DNA of 64,000 nt from Mesorhizobium sp. AR10 (GTDB lineage: Bacteria > Pseudomonadota > Alphaproteobacteria > Rhizobiales > Rhizobiaceae). Every line of letters starts with the position of its first letter. Within the stretch, counting starts at the first letter, position 1. The notes beneath the pieces were generated by a model. That model worked only from the letters and a program-made list of their open reading frames with translations, was not told where the DNA came from and did not search any database. A program made the translations under genes and the position numbers. The stretch is taken from contig NZ_CP080524.1 in assembly GCF_024746795.1 (NCBI RefSeq), positions 4,566,001-4,630,000 on the forward strand, read 5' to 3'. This document shows positions 24,782 through 34,347 of this stretch, in pieces.

Positions 24782-26284
24782 TCAGAGGCCACCGGGATAA
24801 TTCGGGCTTTCGCGGGTAATCGTGACGTCATGGGCGTGGCTTTCACGAAGTCCGGCATTGGATATACGCACAAAAGTGGCGCGTTCGCGGAAATCGACAA
24901 GGTCGCGGCCACCGACATAACCCATAGCGGCTTTCAGGCCGCCTGCAAGCTGGTGTAGCACACCGGACACAGGTCCTTTGTAAGGCACCTGCCCTTCGAT
25001 GCCTTCCGGAACCAGCTTCAGCGTGTCGCGAACCTCGGCCTGGAAGTAGCGATCGGCCGAGCCGCGGGCCATGGCGCCGACCGATCCCATGCCGCGATAG
25101 GCCTTGAAAGAGCGGCCCTGGTGCAGATAGACCTCGCCTGGGCTCTCGTCGGTTCCGGCCAGCAGCGAACCGATCATGGCGGCGCTGGCGCCTGCGGCGA
25201 GCGCCTTGGCGAGATCGCCGGAATATTTGATGCCGCCATCGGCGATGACCGATACACCCGATTTATGCGCCGTCTCGACCGCCGACATGATCGCCGAGAG
25301 CTGCGGCATGCCGACACCGGCGACGATTCGGGTGGTGCAGATGGAGCCGGGGCCGATGCCAACCTTGACGGCGTCGGCGCCGGCATCGATCAGTGCCTGC
25401 GTGCCCTCCGCCGTGGCGACATTGCCGGCCAGGATGCGCACCGAGTTGGAGAGTTTCTTGGCCCGAGCCACAGCGTCGAGCACGCGCTGCGAATGGCCAT
25501 GCGCGGTGTCGATGACCAGAAGGTCGACGCCAGCATCGATGAGACGCTCGGCGCGCTCGAAACCGTCATCGCCGACGCTGGTGGCGGCGGCGGCGCGCAA
25601 GCGCCCCTGCGCATCCTTTGTGGCGTGCGGGTTGAGCTGCGACTTCTCGATGTCCTTGACGGTGATCAGCCCGACGCAATTGCCTGATTTGTCGACCACG
25701 ACCAGCTTTTCGATGCGGTGCTGGTGCAGTAGCCGCTTGGCCTCGTCCTGGTCGACATTCTCCTTGACCGTGATCAGGTTCTCACGGGTCATCAACTCGT
25801 AGACCTTCTGCGCCGGATCAGAGGCGAAACGCACGTCGCGATTGGTCAGGATGCCGACCAGCCGGCCGACCTTCTGGCCGCCGGTGCCGCCATTCTCGAC
25901 CACCGGAATGCCCGAGATCGAGTAGGTGCGCATCAGACCCAGCGCGTCGGCGAGCGTCGCGTCGGGGCCGATGGTGACGGGGTTGACCACCATGCCGGAT
26001 TCGAACTTCTTCACCTGTCGCACCTGCTCGGCCTGCTCGGCCGGCGAGAAATTGCGGTGGATGACGCCGATGCCGCCGGCCTGGGCCATGGCGATGGCAA
26101 GCCGTGCCTCGGTGACGGTGTCCATGGCGGCGGAGAGAATCGGCACGTTGAGGTCGATGTCGCCGGCAATGCGGGTGCGGATGTCGGTCTCGCCCGGCAT
26201 GACCTCGGAATGACCCGGCTGCAACAGCACGTCGTCAAAGGTCAGCGCCAGTGCGCCGGTGGACGTTTCGATGATTTTTGCCAT
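24782..26284 (-). CDS. guaB: Inosine-5'-monophosphate dehydrogenase
   Basis: Catalyses IMP to XMP with NAD, the committed step of guanine nucleotide synthesis. The (beta/alpha)8 barrel is interrupted by two CBS domains (roughly residues 100-210, [19 protein letters not shown] within). The catalytic loop [20 protein letters not shown] carries the thioimidate cysteine; the IMP-binding [18 protein letters not shown] and the flap [10 protein letters not shown] are intact. The start at 26284 ([14 protein letters not shown]) gives 500 aa, the normal length; an upstream frame to 26449 has no homology. Divergent from an MFS exporter. Core gene, high confidence. Confidence 0.98.
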   Translation of the reverse strand: MAKIIETSTGALALTFDDVLLQPGHSEVMPGETDIRTRIAGDIDLNVPILSAAMDTVTEARLAIAMAQAGGIGVIHRNFSPAEQAEQVRQVKKFESGMVVNPVTIGPDATLADALGLMRTYSISGIPVVENGGTGGQKVGRLVGILTNRDVRFASDPAQKVYELMTRENLITVKENVDQDEAKRLLHQHRIEKLVVVDKSGNCVGLITVKDIEKSQLNPHATKDAQGRLRAAAATSVGDDGFERAERLIDAGVDLLVIDTAHGHSQRVLDAVARAKKLSNSVRILAGNVATAEGTQALIDAGADAVKVGIGPGSICTTRIVAGVGMPQLSAIMSAVETAHKSGVSVIADGGIKYSGDLAKALAAGASAAMIGSLLAGTDESPGEVYLHQGRSFKAYRGMGSVGAMARGSADRYFQAEVRDTLKLVPEGIEGQVPYKGPVSGVLHQLAGGLKAAMGYVGGRDLVDFRERATFVRISNAGLRESHAHDVTITRESPNYPGGL

Positions 26285-26586
26285 GGCCAGCCCTCGGAAT
26301 ACAGAAAAAGCGCTTGACCAGAATGGACAGCGCCGACTCGTCTTCTTCCCTTTCAGGATTGGCGCTGGCTCGTAACACGTCGCGGCGCCGATGAAAAGCC
26401 GATGATTGCACACTCCCGGAAAGGTGACATTTTGCCGAAAAGACACCACCTGTGGTTGCTGGTCGCATAAAAGTGACAGTAAATTAATGCGACATCCGGG
26501 CCAAGCCGTGATACCCGCCCTTCGTGTCGGCTTGCCCCCAAGGCCGGCAAAACAATTGAGACGAATATTCAGTCCGGACGCGTTTC

Positions 26587-28008
26587 GTGAACCGCACCAT
26601 CCCGCTCATCCTGGCGGTCGCTCTTTTCATGGAGAACATGGATTCGACCGTCATCGCGACGTCGCTGCCGGCGATCGCCATCGACATCCAGACCAACCCG
26701 ATCGCGCTGAAGCTGGCGCTGACCGCCTATCTGGTGTCGCTGGCGATCTTCATTCCGATCAGCGGCTGGATGGCCGACCGCTTCGGCGCCAAAAATGTGT
26801 TTCGCGCCGCGATCGGCGTTTTCATCGTCGGCTCGGTCGCTTGCGCCCTGTCCAATTCGCTGCCGGCTTTCGTGGTGTCGCGCTTCCTGCAAGGCATAGG
26901 CGGCGCCATGATGACGCCGGTCGGACGACTGGTGCTGGTGCGCGCCACGCCGAAAAGCGAGCTTGTCGCCGCCATGTCCTGGCTGACCGTTCCGGCCTTG
27001 GTCGGACCCCTGGTCGGGCCGCCGGTTGGGGGCTTCATCACCACCTATTTCACCTGGCACTGGATCTTCCTGATCAATGTGCCGATCGGTCTGGTCGGCA
27101 TATGGCTTGCCACGCGCTTTCTGCCCGAAACCGAATCGACCGAGACGCCACCGCTCGATTTCATCGGTTTCGTGCTGAGCGGCCTTGCCGCCTCCGGCGT
27201 GGTGTTCGGGCTGTCGGTGGTCAGCCTGCCTGCCTTGCCGCCGATGGCCGGCTTCATCACCGTGGCCGTCGGACTGGCCTCGGGCGCGCTTTACCTGGTG
27301 CATGCGCGCCATGCGAAAAATCCGCTGCTGGCACTGGAGCTGTTCCGCAACCAGGTGTTCCGCTCCTCGGTGCTGGGTGGTGGGCTGTTTCGCATCGGCA
27401 TCGGCGCGGTGCCCTTCCTGTTGCCGCTGATGTTCCAGATCGGCTTCGGGCTGACGCCATTCCAGTCGGGCATGATCACCTTCGTCTCGGCGGTCGGCGC
27501 CATCGGCATGAAATTCGTCACCGCGCTGATCTTCCGGGTGGCCGGCTTCCGCCGTGTGCTGATTTCCGGGTCGCTGGTCGCGGCAGCCTCAATCGCCATC
27601 AACGGCCTGTTCACGCCCGAGACGCCCTATGCGCTGATCCTGGCCATGCTTCTGACTGGCGGCTTCATCCGCTCGATGTTCTTCACCGGCATCAACGCGC
27701 TGGCCTATGCCGAGATCTCGGCTGCCGACACGAGCAAGGCGACGCCGATCACCGCGGTGTTCCAGCAATTGGCAATTGCGCTTGGCGTGGCGCTGGCCGG
27801 TGGCATCCTGGAAGTGTCGACCAGCATCCATGGCGGCCCGCTGACGCTGGCCGACTTCCACATCGCCTTCTTCATCGTGGCAGCGGTATCGGCGGCAGCT
27901 TCGCTGTCGTTCGTCCGGCTGGCGCCCGATGCCGGCAATGCGGTGTCTGGACACGGCCGGCTGACAGCGCCGAAGGACCTGGAGCCCGTTAGTCCGCCCG
28001 GGAGCTGA
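26587..28008 (+). CDS. MFS multidrug exporter, 14-helix EmrB/QacA type
   Basis: Inner-membrane proton antiporter. The first helix contains the DHA2 motif MENMDSTVIATSLPAIA with its membrane aspartate. Motif A is GWMADRFGAKNVFRA, and the antiporter motif C region is TVPALVGPLVGPPVGGFI with LINVPIG after it. About 14 hydrophobic segments occur over 473 aa. The start codon is GTG at 26587; a longer frame on the same strand from 26406 is an overlapping shadow. Convergent with rlmE (15 bases between stops). Substrate unknown; no regulator gene is adjacent. Confidence 0.93.
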   Translation: MNRTIPLILAVALFMENMDSTVIATSLPAIAIDIQTNPIALKLALTAYLVSLAIFIPISGWMADRFGAKNVFRAAIGVFIVGSVACALSNSLPAFVVSRFLQGIGGAMMTPVGRLVLVRATPKSELVAAMSWLTVPALVGPLVGPPVGGFITTYFTWHWIFLINVPIGLVGIWLATRFLPETESTETPPLDFIGFVLSGLAASGVVFGLSVVSLPALPPMAGFITVAVGLASGALYLVHARHAKNPLLALELFRNQVFRSSVLGGGLFRIGIGAVPFLLPLMFQIGFGLTPFQSGMITFVSAVGAIGMKFVTALIFRVAGFRRVLISGSLVAAASIAINGLFTPETPYALILAMLLTGGFIRSMFFTGINALAYAEISAADTSKATPITAVFQQLAIALGVALAGGILEVSTSIHGGPLTLADFHIAFFIVAAVSAAASLSFVRLAPDAGNAVSGHGRLTAPKDLEPVSPPGS

Positions 28009-28023
28009 CCACCCGTCGGCCCG

Positions 28024-28737
28024 TCAGGCCTCGGTGGGTGTGCGCCCTTTGAAGTCCTTTGCCAGCAGATAAAGCTCGACCGATTCGTCACGCGAGGCCG
28101 GCGGCTTGACGTGATGGACCGAGCGGAAATTCTGCTTGAGCATGGAAAGCAGTTCGTTCTCGGCGCCGCCCTGAAAGGTCTTGGCGAGGAAATGGCCGCC
28201 GGGCTTCAGCACGGCGAGCGCGAAATCGGCCGCCACTTCGCACAGATACATGGTGCGGATGTGATCGGTTCTCTTGTGGCCGGTGGTGGGAGCGGCCATG
28301 TCGGAGAGCACGATATCGGGTGGACCGCCCAGCGTCTCGGCGAGCTTTTGCGGCGCCTGCGGGTCGAGAAAATCCATCAGCAGCACCGGCGCGCCGGGCA
28401 CGGCATCCATTTCGAGATAGTCGATGCCGACGACATGCGGGTGTTCGGCCGTCGATTTGGTCCGCGCCGCGGCGACTTGGCACCAGCCGCCCGGGGCAGC
28501 ACCGAGGTCGATGACCTTCATGCCGGGCTTGAGCAGATGATGCTTGTCGTCGATCTCGATCAGCTTGTAGGCCGCGCGCGAGCGGTAACCGTCGGCCTTG
28601 GAGCGCTGGACATAGGGATCGTTGATGTGGCGCTGCAGCCAGCGGCGCGACGATTCCTTGAGGCCACTCTTCTTCTTGATCCGCGTCTTCAAGACGCGAA
28701 TGCTGGCAGAGCCTGGTTTTTCCGGTTTCTTGGTCAT
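28024..28737 (-). CDS. rlmE: 23S rRNA 2'-O-methyltransferase RlmE (FtsJ)
   Basis: Methylates the ribose of U2552 in the 23S A-loop (E. coli numbering). The basic N-terminus ([20 protein letters not shown]) precedes [13 protein letters not shown], where the catalytic lysine lies. The SAM motif is [16 protein letters not shown], and the later motifs [17 protein letters not shown] and [15 protein letters not shown] complete the K-D-K-E set. The start at 28737 gives 237 aa, about normal for alphaproteobacteria. It sits downstream of a Ppx/GppA gene on the same strand with a palindromic repeat between, an arrangement I associate with rhizobial genomes. Confidence 0.96.
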   Translation of the reverse strand: MTKKPEKPGSASIRVLKTRIKKKSGLKESSRRWLQRHINDPYVQRSKADGYRSRAAYKLIEIDDKHHLLKPGMKVIDLGAAPGGWCQVAAARTKSTAEHPHVVGIDYLEMDAVPGAPVLLMDFLDPQAPQKLAETLGGPPDIVLSDMAAPTTGHKRTDHIRTMYLCEVAADFALAVLKPGGHFLAKTFQGGAENELLSMLKQNFRSVHHVKPPASRDESVELYLLAKDFKGRTPTEA

Positions 28738-28754
28738 TGCTTGATTTCTTGTTT

Positions 28755-28803
28755 GAGCATGATCTTTTCCGAGAACCGGCCGCCACTTCCCGGGATCATG
28801 CTC
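28755..28803. repeat. Rhizobial intergenic palindromic repeat
   Basis: GAGCATGATC (28755-28764) and GATCATGCTC (28794-28803) form a 10-base stem around a CCGAGAACCGG-containing loop. The same body pattern (TTTTCCGAGAACCGG...CCACTTCCCGGGA) recurs at 39220-39268 with different outer arms. It overlaps the last eight bases of the Ppx/GppA gene. Confidence 0.8.
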
Positions 28804-30154
28804 TGGCCCGGCCATTGTTGCGCCAGACACCGTCGTCGGCCATCAGTTCACTCAATATGCCCTCGCGCAGGCCACGGTCGGCCACGCGCAGCCGCTCGGA
28901 CGGCCATACCGCGCGGATCGCCTCGAGGATGGCGCAGCCGGCCAGCACGAGGTCGGCGCGGTCGGCGCCGATGCAAGGGTTGGCGACGCGTTGCTGGAAA
29001 TCCCAGCCGACCAGCTTTTCGACCATGCGGTCGACGCTGTCGCGGTCCATCCACAGCCCGTCGACGCGGCGACGGTCGTAGCGTTCGAGGTCGAGGTGAA
29101 CGCCGGCCAGCGTCGTCACCGTGCCCGAGGTGCCGAGCAGATGGAATTTCGGGCTGGACAACACATGGCTCAGCCGGTCGCGGCCATCGAAGGCGCGCAG
29201 GCGCACGGCGACATCCTCGACCATGGCGGCGAAGATCTCGCGCGTCACCGTGCGGCCGCCAAAACGCTCGGCCAGCGAGACGACGCCGACCGGCAGTGAG
29301 GTCCAGGAGACGATGTGGTTGGCGAGCCGTGGCGAGCGATGACCGGTGAGATCGATCAGCGCGATTTCGGACGAGCCGCCGCCGATGTCGAATAGCACGA
29401 CGCCTTGCGTGTCGCGCTCGACCAGCGAGCCGCAGCCCGACACCGCCAACCGCGCTTCGGTCTGGCGGTCGATGATCTCGAGCTTCAGGCCAGCCTCGCG
29501 CTCGACGCGGTCAAGGAATTCGACGCCGTTTGCGGCGGTGCGGCAGGCCTCGGTGGCGATCAGCCTGGCCTTCCTGATCTTGCGGTTGCGCAATTTGTCG
29601 CCGCAGATTTTCAGCGCTTCGACCGCACGGTCCATCGCCGGCTGCCCAAGCCGGCCATTGGCCGTGAGCCCCTCGCCCAGCCTGACAATGCGTGAGAAGG
29701 CATCGATGACGCGGAACTGGCCATGGCGCGTCGGCACGGCGACCAGCAGCCGGCAGTTGTTGGTGCCGAGATCGAGAGCTGCAAACACCGGCAGTTCCTG
29801 CATCGGCGGCCGGTAGCCGCCCTGCTCCGGTCTTGCCTGCGGAGTCGAAGGCAAAGGCACGGGCGAGGCCACGGGAGATTGGCTGGCGGGAGTTGGGCTG
29901 GCGGCCGGCGTCGATGGTGCCGTGATGGCATGATTGTCATCGCGCGCAAAAACCTTGCGCCCGCGCCGACGCTTGCGCCGTTTCCGGGGCTTGCCCTTCT
30001 GATGCTGGGCGTCTCCTGCCTGCCCGTCGCCGGACCAAGGCTGCACCGGGCGGCCTTGCTGCCGGCCGGTGGATGGGCTTGCCGGGCCTGACGGCGGCGA
30101 AGCCCTGGACACGCCCACTTCCGGCGCGCCAACGCCGGTGTCGTGGTCTTCCAC
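28796..30154 (-). CDS. Ppx/GppA-family phosphatase
   Basis: A hydrolase of exopolyphosphate and/or pppGpp, of the ASKHA fold. After a disordered, proline- and lysine-rich N-terminus of about 125 residues ([17 protein letters not shown] and repeated PASP), the catalytic domain starts [19 protein letters not shown], the phosphate-1 loop. Later motifs are [17 protein letters not shown] and [16 protein letters not shown]. Length is 452 aa, the extra being the N-terminal tail; a later start is possible, but the first well-supported residues lie near [11 protein letters not shown]. It is followed by rlmE. The polyphosphate versus pppGpp choice cannot be made from sequence. Confidence 0.92.
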   Translation of the reverse strand: MEDHDTGVGAPEVGVSRASPPSGPASPSTGRQQGRPVQPWSGDGQAGDAQHQKGKPRKRRKRRRGRKVFARDDNHAITAPSTPAASPTPASQSPVASPVPLPSTPQARPEQGGYRPPMQELPVFAALDLGTNNCRLLVAVPTRHGQFRVIDAFSRIVRLGEGLTANGRLGQPAMDRAVEALKICGDKLRNRKIRKARLIATEACRTAANGVEFLDRVEREAGLKLEIIDRQTEARLAVSGCGSLVERDTQGVVLFDIGGGSSEIALIDLTGHRSPRLANHIVSWTSLPVGVVSLAERFGGRTVTREIFAAMVEDVAVRLRAFDGRDRLSHVLSSPKFHLLGTSGTVTTLAGVHLDLERYDRRRVDGLWMDRDSVDRMVEKLVGWDFQQRVANPCIGADRADLVLAGCAILEAIRAVWPSERLRVADRGLREGILSELMADDGVWRNNGRARA

Positions 30155-30420
30155 TTCAGTTCCTTCCGGCGCCGCGCGAACCGGGGAGCGGACGCAGCAG
30201 GCGCTTTCATGTGTTTTAAGTTGCCGCCAGAGTAGCAGCGCCGGGCCGGATCACCAAGAGCGGACGGGCCGAATTTTGCCGGCAACAAGAAGAGCGGGTC
30301 TTGGCAGTTGAATAGCCGGCTTCAATGAGGCATTTCTGAAATGAAGCGGTGGACAGGCTGAATCGTGGGGCGTTCCGCCCCGACTCCTAACAATGAGCTG
30401 CAACGCATGACGACACCGCC

Positions 30421-31380
30421 ATGAACTGGGGGGCCATGAACTGGAAGGCCATGAACTGGAGGCGCTATCTCTGGCCGGTCATCGGCATTGCGGCGGTGGT
30501 GTTCTCGCTGTGGCTGTTGCTGCACGAATTGCGCGGCATCTCGCTCGACGATGTCTGGGCCGGCATCGTCGCCATCCCTACCCGCGGCTGGGTGCTGGCA
30601 GCCTTGAGCTCCGTCGTCGCCTATGCCTCGCTGGCCGGCTACGACCACATCGCGCTGCTGCATATCGGCAAAAAAGTGTCGTGGCTGTTCGTCACCTTCT
30701 GCTCCTTCACCACCTATGCGCTGTCGCACAATATCGGCGGCTCGGTGTTTTCAGGCGCGGTGATCCGCTACCGCGCCTACGGCACCAGGGGCCTGAGCGG
30801 ACAGGACGTCGGCATTCTGGTGGCGATCTGCTGGATCACCTTCATGCTGTCGACGCTGTTGGTCTCCGGCATCGTGCTGGTGCTGGAGCCCGAGATCATC
30901 GACCGCTTTTCCGGCGCCCCGCACCATGGATTGGCGATCGCCGCGGGCGTCGCCATGTTGATCCTGGTCGGCGCCTATATCTTCGGCAGCTGGCTGCATC
31001 TCAAGCCGTTGAAAATCGGCCGCTTCCAGCTGCACTACCCGGCCCTGCCGATCGTGGCGCGGCAATTGCTGATCGGCCCGATCGAGCTGCTGGCAGCGGC
31101 GGCGATCATCTTCTTCGCGCTGCCCGCAGGCAATCCGGGCTATTTCGTCGTGCTCGGCGTCTTCCTGGTATCGTTCTCGATCGCTCAAATCTCGCATGCG
31201 CCGGGCGGGCTCGGCGTGTTCGAGGTCGTGTTCCTCGCCGGCCTGTCGCATATGGACCCGGTCGGCGTGCTGGCGGCACTCCTGGTGTTCCGGCTGTTCT
31301 ACCTGATCATCCCGCTGCTGATCGCGCTCGGCGTCGTGCTGTTCTTCGAGCACTCGCAATACAGTCGCAGCGAGAGTTGA
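30421..31380 (+). CDS. Lysylphosphatidylglycerol-synthetase-like membrane protein (UPF0104)
   Basis: An integral membrane protein with about eight helices, of the UPF0104 / MprF flippase-domain family. The conserved segments are HIGKKVSWLFVTFCSFTTYA, LSHNIGGSVFSGAVIRYRAY and the C-terminal SHAPGGLGVFEVVFLAGLS. There is no C-terminal aminoacyl transferase domain, so it cannot itself aminoacylate lipids. The N-terminus contains a five-residue repeat (MNWGAMNWKAMNWRR), which creates three in-frame start codons at 30421, 30436 and 30451; only the last is next to the first helix. It is followed by tRNA-Gln. Function in this lineage is not known. Confidence 0.88.
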   Translation: MNWGAMNWKAMNWRRYLWPVIGIAAVVFSLWLLLHELRGISLDDVWAGIVAIPTRGWVLAALSSVVAYASLAGYDHIALLHIGKKVSWLFVTFCSFTTYALSHNIGGSVFSGAVIRYRAYGTRGLSGQDVGILVAICWITFMLSTLLVSGIVLVLEPEIIDRFSGAPHHGLAIAAGVAMLILVGAYIFGSWLHLKPLKIGRFQLHYPALPIVARQLLIGPIELLAAAAIIFFALPAGNPGYFVVLGVFLVSFSIAQISHAPGGLGVFEVVFLAGLSHMDPVGVLAALLVFRLFYLIIPLLIALGVVLFFEHSQYSRSES

Positions 31381-31531
31381 GGCGCGGCGACTTAGCGCGG
31401 TGATCGAAGCGTGGTGTTGAAACCCGATGATTGAAGCGCTCGGCAGGCTTGACTATTTTCCGTCGGCGGCTACAAGGCACGCGCGGCCAGTTGGCTGCCA
31501 CTCCTGCGTGGTTTGTGAGAACCTCGCCTGC

Positions 31532-31605
31532 TGGGGAATAGGTTAACGGTAGACCCACGGACTCTGACTCCGTTAGTCCTGGTTCGAATCCAGGTTCCCC
31601 AGCCA
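31532..31605 (+). tRNA. tRNA-Gln (anticodon CUG)
   Basis: A complete cloverleaf: acceptor arms TGGGGAA and TTCCCCA, D arm GGTTAACGGTAGACC, anticodon stem ACGGA/TCCGT around loop CTCTGAC (anticodon CTG at 31564-31566), T arm CCTGG-TTCGAAT-CCAGG, discriminator G and encoded CCA. Glutamine tRNAs begin with U as seen here. The 3' side opens directly into accessory DNA. Confidence 0.96.
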
Positions 31606-32230
31606 ATAAATTATCAAATAAAAACAGTTAGTTAAGCGACACGATGCCAGCGGAATCGTGTTGCATGGATTTTCCCGCTATATCGCTCAAACCCTTGTTT
31701 TCCGGACATGTCCCACACCGTCCATAACTGTCCGTGCAACACGACTGCAACACGCATTAGCTCATTTGTTCCCGTCATGTTCGTGTGAAAAGCGCGACGC
31801 TAGAGGCACCGGTCTTTAAATTCGCTTACGGCCATAGCGCCTTACCCTGACCAGTTGTTTCTCATCCTTTGTTTTCATGCTGTCTCGCGAAAAGCTGGGC
31901 TTTCGTCCCGGCTTGTCATGCGCCGTGCTACTCCGCTGTCTTTGCCATCGCTTTCGCGGGCCAGCGTCCCGCAGTGCTTCAGCGGCTGCTTTGAGCTAGG
32001 TCGCGCGAATGCTGTCGTGATGGCTGCCAAGGCACTTTGTGAAGCTCCGCTTCCGAGCCTCTTGGACAATGTTTCGCGGGCATTTGGTGGTGGAAGCTGC
32101 TCTCGAATATCTCCATTCGTATACAGTTCTTGAAACGATGCCTATACTGAACCGTGGGTGTGTTCGACCCGTGGCATAAGGGGCACGCTCCGGTCGCAAA
32201 ACACCAACGGCGTTGAGGCTATCAAGGCGA
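31606..32230. other. Gene-free spacer downstream of tRNA-Gln with arm-like repeats
   Basis: No credible gene in about 620 bases. TGCAACACG occurs twice as a direct repeat 11 bases apart (31735 and 31746) and once inverted (CGTGTTGCA, 31657). Such short repeats beside a tRNA 3' end are what integrase arm sites look like; no integrase gene remains in the window and no second copy of the tRNA end was found. Confidence 0.45.
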
Positions 32231-33210
32231 ATGCTGACGCGAATTCGAAACCTCAGCTCTGCACTTTTCTTCCTATTGGCTTCTGCATACGGGTTGTCGC
32301 GCTGCAGTGCGCCCGCGCCGCTCGACGAGGTTGCCGTTGACGCTCTTTATGCATCGCCACTCGCTCGACCTGCCGGCGCGATGAGCGTCTTCCATCTGGG
32401 CCACAGCCTTGTTGGCCGGGATATGCCGGCGATGCTGCAGCAGCTGGCGGACGACGGTCATCGGTATGAAAGCCAGCTTGGATGGGAACGACGTTGAAAG
32501 CGCATTGGGGGGACGCGCCCATCAACGGCTTCGAGACGGAAAACGCCCACCCGCGTTATCGGGCCGCAGACGAAGCTGCCGAGAGCGGCGAGTATGACGC
32601 TTTCGTCATGACTGAGATGGTCGAGATTCGTGATGCCATCAAATACTACGATAGCTGGGACTACGTCAGCCGATGGGCCCGGCGCGCCTGGGGAGGCCAC
32701 GCCGCGACACGCGTCTACCTGTATGAAACATGGCATGCAATCGACAGCCCCGAGGGATGGCTCGAACGGCTTGATCTGGACCTTTCCAGGTATTGGGAAA
32801 ATGAGATCCTGCGGCGTGCGCTGGCCGTGAGAGGAATGGAGCAACCCATCTACGTCATTCCAGCGGGGCAGGTTCTGGCGCGGTTCGTCCGAACTGTCGA
32901 GGCGCGCGCGGGTGTTGACGGGCTTGCAAGCAAGGAGGACCTTTTTGCGTTGAACGAGAATGGCGAGCAGGACATGATCCACCTCAACGACATCGGCGCC
33001 TATCTCGTCGCGCTGACCCACTACGCCGTGCTCTACCACCGCAGCCCGGTCGGGCTCCCCCACCAACTCCGGCTGGCCGACGGGAGCATGGCCGACCCGC
33101 CTGGCCAGAACGCCGCACGTCTTATGCAAGAGGTGGTCTGGCAAGTCGTAACGACCTATCCTAAGACTGGGTTGAAACAGTATGCCGGGACGGAGCCCAT
33201 ATCTGATTGA
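32231..33210 (+). pseudogene. SGNH-type hydrolase, split by one frameshift
   Basis: The first part, from ATG 32231, has a signal-like hydrophobic start (NLSSALFFLLASAYGLS) and the block VFHLGHSLVGRDMPAMLQQL, where GHSL is the serine block of an SGNH/GDSL-like enzyme. Its frame stops at about 32497. The continuation is in the neighbouring frame from about 32485 (GTTLKAHWGDAPINGFETEN) and ends at 33210, including DDF-like acidic motifs and MIHLNDIGAYLVALTHYAVL, the D..H-type last block. A single base lost in the GGG at 32484-32486 explains the break. Protein continuity on both sides argues for a recent event or a sequencing error. Exported esterase; substrate unknown. Confidence 0.75.
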
Positions 33211-33593
33211 CTAAGTGCGTCGTTGTCGGGATAGCTATCTCGGTATTAAGCCTCGTGGTCTTCACGAAAATTTCGCGAGGGCAGGATGATCCGGTCGCTG
33301 AGCAGACGCCCATCAGCGCGCAAAGCGTTGGTCGAGAGAATACGGTTGGAGCGCTTCGGGGTCTGTCCAGCCCACCTCTTGGCATGGGGCTGAATGGTAT
33401 AGTGGACTGGTCCTCGGAACAGCCGTTCATCGACATCATGAAAACTGCGCGCCCATGGACAGGCCACCTTCCGCACCAGTGGGGCGGCTGGAACCTGGAG
33501 GATTTCGCCTCGCGCGGTTATCTCGATAAGGACGGATGGCTGACTTCGATTCCAAAGGATCTCGAGATGCTTCACTTGCCCGACCAGCCTTAG
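33207..33593 (+). CDS. Secreted protein, N-terminal fragment
   Basis: The frame starts at TTG 33207, overlapping the previous stop, with a hydrophobic signal (CVVVGIAISVLSLVVFTK). A conserved-looking block follows: GLNGIVDWSSEQPFIDIMKT, ARPWTGHLPHQWGGWNLEDF and a YLDKDGW segment. I associate this block with the N-terminus of much longer exported or calcium-binding proteins of marine and soil alphaproteobacteria. It stops after 128 aa, shortly after SIPKDLE, and no further homologous frame follows, so it is probably truncated. It is transcribed with the split SGNH gene. Confidence 0.5.
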   Translation: MTKCVVVGIAISVLSLVVFTKISRGQDDPVAEQTPISAQSVGRENTVGALRGLSSPPLGMGLNGIVDWSSEQPFIDIMKTARPWTGHLPHQWGGWNLEDFASRGYLDKDGWLTSIPKDLEMLHLPDQP

Positions 33594-33673
33594 CTTGAGC
33601 CACTCAGCCCCAATCGCGGCCTCATGCCCACGGGTCGCGGCCCAAAATTGGCATCCACAGAAGGCCATAGACG

Positions 33674-34258
33674 CTATCGCTCTGCGCCTCCGAACCTAAC
33701 GACTGCGCCACCGAAGGCGGCTCGCTGGGCCTGCTCCATAAGAGTAACAATTTCGTCCCGACGCCTCCAATAAGCGTCCCATAGCTCGCTGCCAACAGCG
33801 GCGCGCAAGGCGTCTTCGGGCACCGCATCTTTGACGCCGGCAATTTCCTCGAAACGTTCTAGTTGGCGATACCGTTCATCAATGTCGACAGTGCCTCGCC
33901 TAGCCGGCGATCCTTTGGCAGTCTTGCTATTGATCCATGCTCTCCAATCCAAGCCGGATTTAGATTGATTGCAGGGACCACAAGCAGGCACCAAGTTTCC
34001 AGTCACATGGAAGAAGCCCGACGGCCGACCTCCCTTTACAATCGGGCGAAGATGGTCAGTGTCCGTCTTGCGTGCGCCGCAATAGATGCACTCATCCGGA
34101 TTGATGCCGGCGCGCTTGTAGAGGTTGGCCAAGTCTTCCAGCTTGACCTTTCTGGGGATGTGAAGCCAATCGTTCTCTCCCTCAAGATTACATCGCCTTA
34201 TGTCAGTTACGCACAATACCGGGCTTTTATTAGGGGCGTTACCCGCAGTTACCCGCAT
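33674..34258 (-). CDS. HNH endonuclease
   Basis: The beta-beta-alpha metal nuclease core is clear: CIYCGARKTDTDHLRPIVKG, then NLVPACGPCNQSKSG. The two CxxC pairs hold a structural zinc and the DH histidine is the catalytic base; the final N of CNQSKSG matches the HNH asparagine. The N-terminal half (NLEGENDWLHIPRKVKLEDL) is specific to a subgroup of free-standing HNH proteins, and the C-terminal ~80 residues are helical. Length is 194 aa. It is divergent, with a 90-base gap, from the tandem-domain protein at 34348, so they may be a functional pair. Restriction or mobile-element use cannot be told apart. Confidence 0.85.
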   Translation of the reverse strand: MRVTAGNAPNKSPVLCVTDIRRCNLEGENDWLHIPRKVKLEDLANLYKRAGINPDECIYCGARKTDTDHLRPIVKGGRPSGFFHVTGNLVPACGPCNQSKSGLDWRAWINSKTAKGSPARRGTVDIDERYRQLERFEEIAGVKDAVPEDALRAAVGSELWDAYWRRRDEIVTLMEQAQRAAFGGAVVRFGGAER

Positions 34259-34347
34259 TCGAGGCAGGCGAGATTCCCGGAGCGAAAAGATTGTGGCCGC
34301 TGGTGCGTGCCACTGGCTAAGCTAAGGTTCCTGCATGAGGCCGCATA

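Noticed and set aside
26406..27992. 528-aa plus-strand frame overlapping the MFS exporter
   Set aside because: Histidine/arginine-rich shadow of the 14-helix exporter in the next frame; no membrane helices of its own.
31606..31760. CRISPR-like array from repeated TGCAACACG
   Set aside because: Only three 9-base copies, one inverted, with irregular spacing and no cas genes; arm-site-like repeats are a better reading.
31855..32133. 92-aa plus-strand frame after tRNA-Gln
   Set aside because: Leucine/serine/arginine-rich with no ribosome site or family; composition not protein-like.
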